From positions 1 through 6,068 of the forward strand of contig JALNXF010000027.1 in NCBI GenBank assembly GCA_023230505.1: 6,068 nucleotides of DNA. The letters run 5' to 3'. This document shows positions 4,603 to 6,068 of this stretch, one piece after another (positions within the stretch are counted from its first letter, which is position 1; the number at the start of each line of letters is the position of its first letter). The translations under genes and the position numbers were made by a program. This DNA comes from Candidatus Altimarinota bacterium. GTDB taxonomy: Bacteria > Patescibacteriota > Gracilibacteria > BD1-5 > UBA2023. The notes under the pieces are model-generated. The model was not told the origin of the DNA. It searched no databases and saw only the letters and a program-made list of their open reading frames with translations.

Positions 4603-5880
4603 TTAATCATTTCCAGTACCGGGAGGATCTACCGTTCCTGTAATAAATCTAAAGTTGTCCTTTTCACTTAACATTTCAATTGGAATATCATTATTTTTTA
4701 TTCTAAAAGTAACTTGATCACAATTATATCTTGAAGATATCTCTGAAATAGAGTCTATTGTTAATATTATTATTTCATCAACCTCTCCATCAAACTGATT
4801 ATCTTCAAGTAATATCTCCTCTTCATGTGAGCAAGAGATACCCCCACCACCCTCTATCTTTTCTACTATAAAAGAAGTTTTTTTGTTTTTAGTATCAAAA
4901 TGAATTCTGACACCAAACTCACCACCAGCAGATGATGCTAATTTTGCACATTCCCTTAAGGTTTTTCTTGGAATTCTAATTGAAGCACACATTGCATCAT
5001 GTATACCCTTTGCAATAGTTCTCCAATCAAAACTAGATCCATCTGATTGCGTAGACTTAACAATATTTGGAATGGCGTGCCACCTATCATTTTGGCGAAG
5101 AATTGTAAACTTTTCACCACACTCAATTGTCATATCTTTTTTTAAATCAATTCCCTTTAAGGCAGCAACTAAGGTTGCTTTTATTGGCACAAGCTTAAAA
5201 CATTCTCCAGAAATATCCCTTGATAATCCTTTCTTATCATACCAACAAATTCTTAGTTTGTCTGTAGCACAAGAACAAACTTCACCATTTCTAATTTCTA
5301 TAAAAACACCCCAAAATTCTCTTTGTTTATCGTCTGTTGATGACGCAAATTCAACGGCAGAAACAGCCTCAACAAACTCTCTTGCAGGAATTGTTATTGA
5401 TTCTCTTTTTTCATTAGGAGGAGTTTCTTGAAAAAAAGATGGGATTTTTACTAGAAATGTAGATTTCTTTTTTTCTTTTTTATTGTTTCTAGAACATTCG
5501 CAAACAAGATTACTTACCTCATCATCACCCTTTTTCTTTTTCTTTATATCAAAATTTATTATTGTGTTGTCTGGATATCCAGATATAACATTAATAAGGG
5601 TATGCCCATCAACGAAAACAGTACTACATTCTTCTACATTAAAAAATTCCTTGTAGTCATCATTTCCAAATAACTCTTCAAAATATTCATCATTCAAAGT
5701 AGATGATGACCAAGCAATTGTATTTGCAGAAGTAAACCTAACTCTATTTTTACCATTTTCCTGAAACGATTCTATTTTTATTATAGAAAATAACTCTTCA
5801 TCTTGTTTTCCCAAAGCCTTTGATGTTTTTATAATATTCAAAGCTTGCTGTATTTCATTTTGTCTTACATGAAACTTCAT
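4603..5880 (-). CDS. dnaN: Beta-type DNA sliding clamp (DnaN-like)
   Basis: This 425-residue protein is a divergent three-domain beta clamp, a ring-forming dimer that holds the replicative polymerase on DNA. Domain 1 (about 1-150) begins MKFHVRQNEIQQAL like DnaN. Domain 2 (about 162-288) is the clearest: TIPAREFVEAV, then REFWGVFIEI, then CSCATDKLRICW, which matches the ATDGHRL element of bacterial clamps, then LVPIKATLVAAL. Domain 3 (about 295-416) starts IRIPRKTLRECAKLA and has GVRIHF and EIIILTIDSISEIS strands. It is about 60 residues longer than E. coli DnaN. Part of the excess is two lysine-rich stretches in domain 1 (about 113-118 and 134-139). The tail ends TVDPPGTGND rather than the usual M-P-x-R-L-type end, so the C-terminal part of the protein-binding pocket may differ. 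The ATG at 5878-5880 has a strong AAGGAG six bases upstream. The delta-subunit gene follows two bases downstream. Confidence 0.88.
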   Translation of the reverse strand: MKFHVRQNEIQQALNIIKTSKALGKQDEELFSIIKIESFQENGKNRVRFTSANTIAWSSSTLNDEYFEELFGNDDYKEFFNVEECSTVFVDGHTLINVISGYPDNTIINFDIKKKKKGDDEVSNLVCECSRNNKKEKKKSTFLVKIPSFFQETPPNEKRESITIPAREFVEAVSAVEFASSTDDKQREFWGVFIEIRNGEVCSCATDKLRICWYDKKGLSRDISGECFKLVPIKATLVAALKGIDLKKDMTIECGEKFTILRQNDRWHAIPNIVKSTQSDGSSFDWRTIAKGIHDAMCASIRIPRKTLRECAKLASSAGGEFGVRIHFDTKNKKTSFIVEKIEGGGGISCSHEEEILLEDNQFDGEVDEIIILTIDSISEISSRYNCDQVTFRIKNNDIPIEMLSEKDNFRFITGTVDPPGTGND

Positions 5881-5886
5881 GTGTAT

Positions 5887-5892
5887 CTCCTT
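5887..5892 (-). promoter_or_regulatory. Strong ribosome-binding site of the clamp gene
   Basis: The minus strand reads AAGGAG, six bases, then ATG at 5880. It is the best Shine-Dalgarno in the window and fits a clamp that is needed in large amounts. It lies in the 35-base gap after the upstream partial gene. That gap is too short to hold an independent promoter of its own, so the clamp is probably co-transcribed with the gene upstream. Confidence 0.75.
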
Positions 5893-5915
5893 ATTTTACA
5901 TATCTTTCATAGGAA

Positions 5916-6068
5916 TTAATTAAAATGTCTTGCTGTTTTTTTGCCCCTAATTTGTTGTTTCTTCAATATATCGAATTGTGAATTACCCCATTTTTCTTTA
6001 TATCTAGATTCATTAAGTTCTCCCCCAGTAGCCCCTCTACTTGTAGCACCTACAGCATGATAAACAAG
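5916..6068 (-). CDS. C-terminal end of an unrecognised protein (5' part beyond window)
   Basis: A reading frame enters from the right edge and runs 50 codons to TAA at 5916-5918. The visible end contains AVGATSRGATGGELNESRY, then KEKWGNSQFDIL, and finishes with a basic tail, KKQQIRGKKTARHFN. The segment is glycine/serine/threonine-rich and then strongly basic, which could suit a nucleic-acid-binding tail, but I do not recognise the family. Codon use (AGA arginine, A/T third positions) matches the neighbours. The frame was chosen because it is open throughout, ends shortly before the clamp ribosome-binding site, and has the same strand and spacing as the rest of the cluster. The start, full length and function cannot be judged from this window. 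Confidence 0.6.
   Translation of the reverse strand, partial: LVYHAVGATSRGATGGELNESRYKEKWGNSQFDILKKQQIRGKKTARHFN

Noticed and set aside
5072..5431. Plus-strand open frame of 119 codons within the clamp gene
   Set aside because: It is the antisense shadow of a well-supported clamp gene, with no ribosome-binding site or recognisable domain.
1..6068. CRISPR array, tRNA, rRNA, insertion sequence or attachment site
   Set aside because: No regularly spaced repeats, cloverleaf-like sequence, transposase reading frame or paired terminal repeats were seen. The window is almost entirely filled by the listed genes.

Overview
All seven protein-coding genes seen here, two of them cut by the window edges, lie on the minus strand. 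They are packed almost end to end, with gaps of 1-35 bases apart from one terminator-bearing gap of 74 bases. The DNA is very AT-rich (by eye about 30% GC or less, not counted). The mix of genes is a divergent beta-type sliding clamp, a HolA-like clamp-loader delta subunit, an Hjc-type PDDEXK resolvase, a histidine kinase, a response regulator, a membrane coiled-coil protein and a small sigma factor. Co-orientation, density and this replication/recombination set suggest a large tailed-phage genome or phage-like element of an AT-rich bacterial host. A low-GC bacterial chromosome or integrated element cannot be excluded, because no structural phage gene is in view.

Layout in the direction of transcription (high to low coordinates). 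The 3' end of an unrecognised gene (6068-5916) is followed by a replication pair: sliding clamp (5880-4603) and delta subunit (4600-3599), two bases apart. A hairpin with a T-tract (3541-3578) then looks like an intrinsic terminator. Next come five very tightly coupled genes: resolvase (3524-2997), PAS histidine kinase (3004-1943, overlapping by 8 bases), REC-PAS response regulator (1932-1018), single-pass membrane protein with a C-terminal coiled coil (1016-516, GTG start), and a sigma-70-like factor (509 to beyond the left edge).

How they may work together: the clamp and delta subunit serve processive DNA synthesis, and the resolvase handles branched DNA. The kinase and regulator form a complete soluble phosphotransfer pair. 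The regulator has a PAS domain but no recognisable DNA-binding or enzymatic output domain, so its output is probably a protein-protein contact. The membrane coiled-coil protein and the sigma factor lie immediately downstream. The most interesting hypothesis (inference) is a signal-to-transcription circuit: kinase, then REC-PAS regulator, then the membrane protein, then the sigma factor. A second possibility is that the clamp and sigma factor act together, as gp45 and gp55 do in T4 late transcription.

Several starts were revised. The longest open frames of the kinase, regulator and membrane protein begin with TTG codons inside the preceding gene, and internal ATG or GTG codons with better ribosome-binding sites were chosen.
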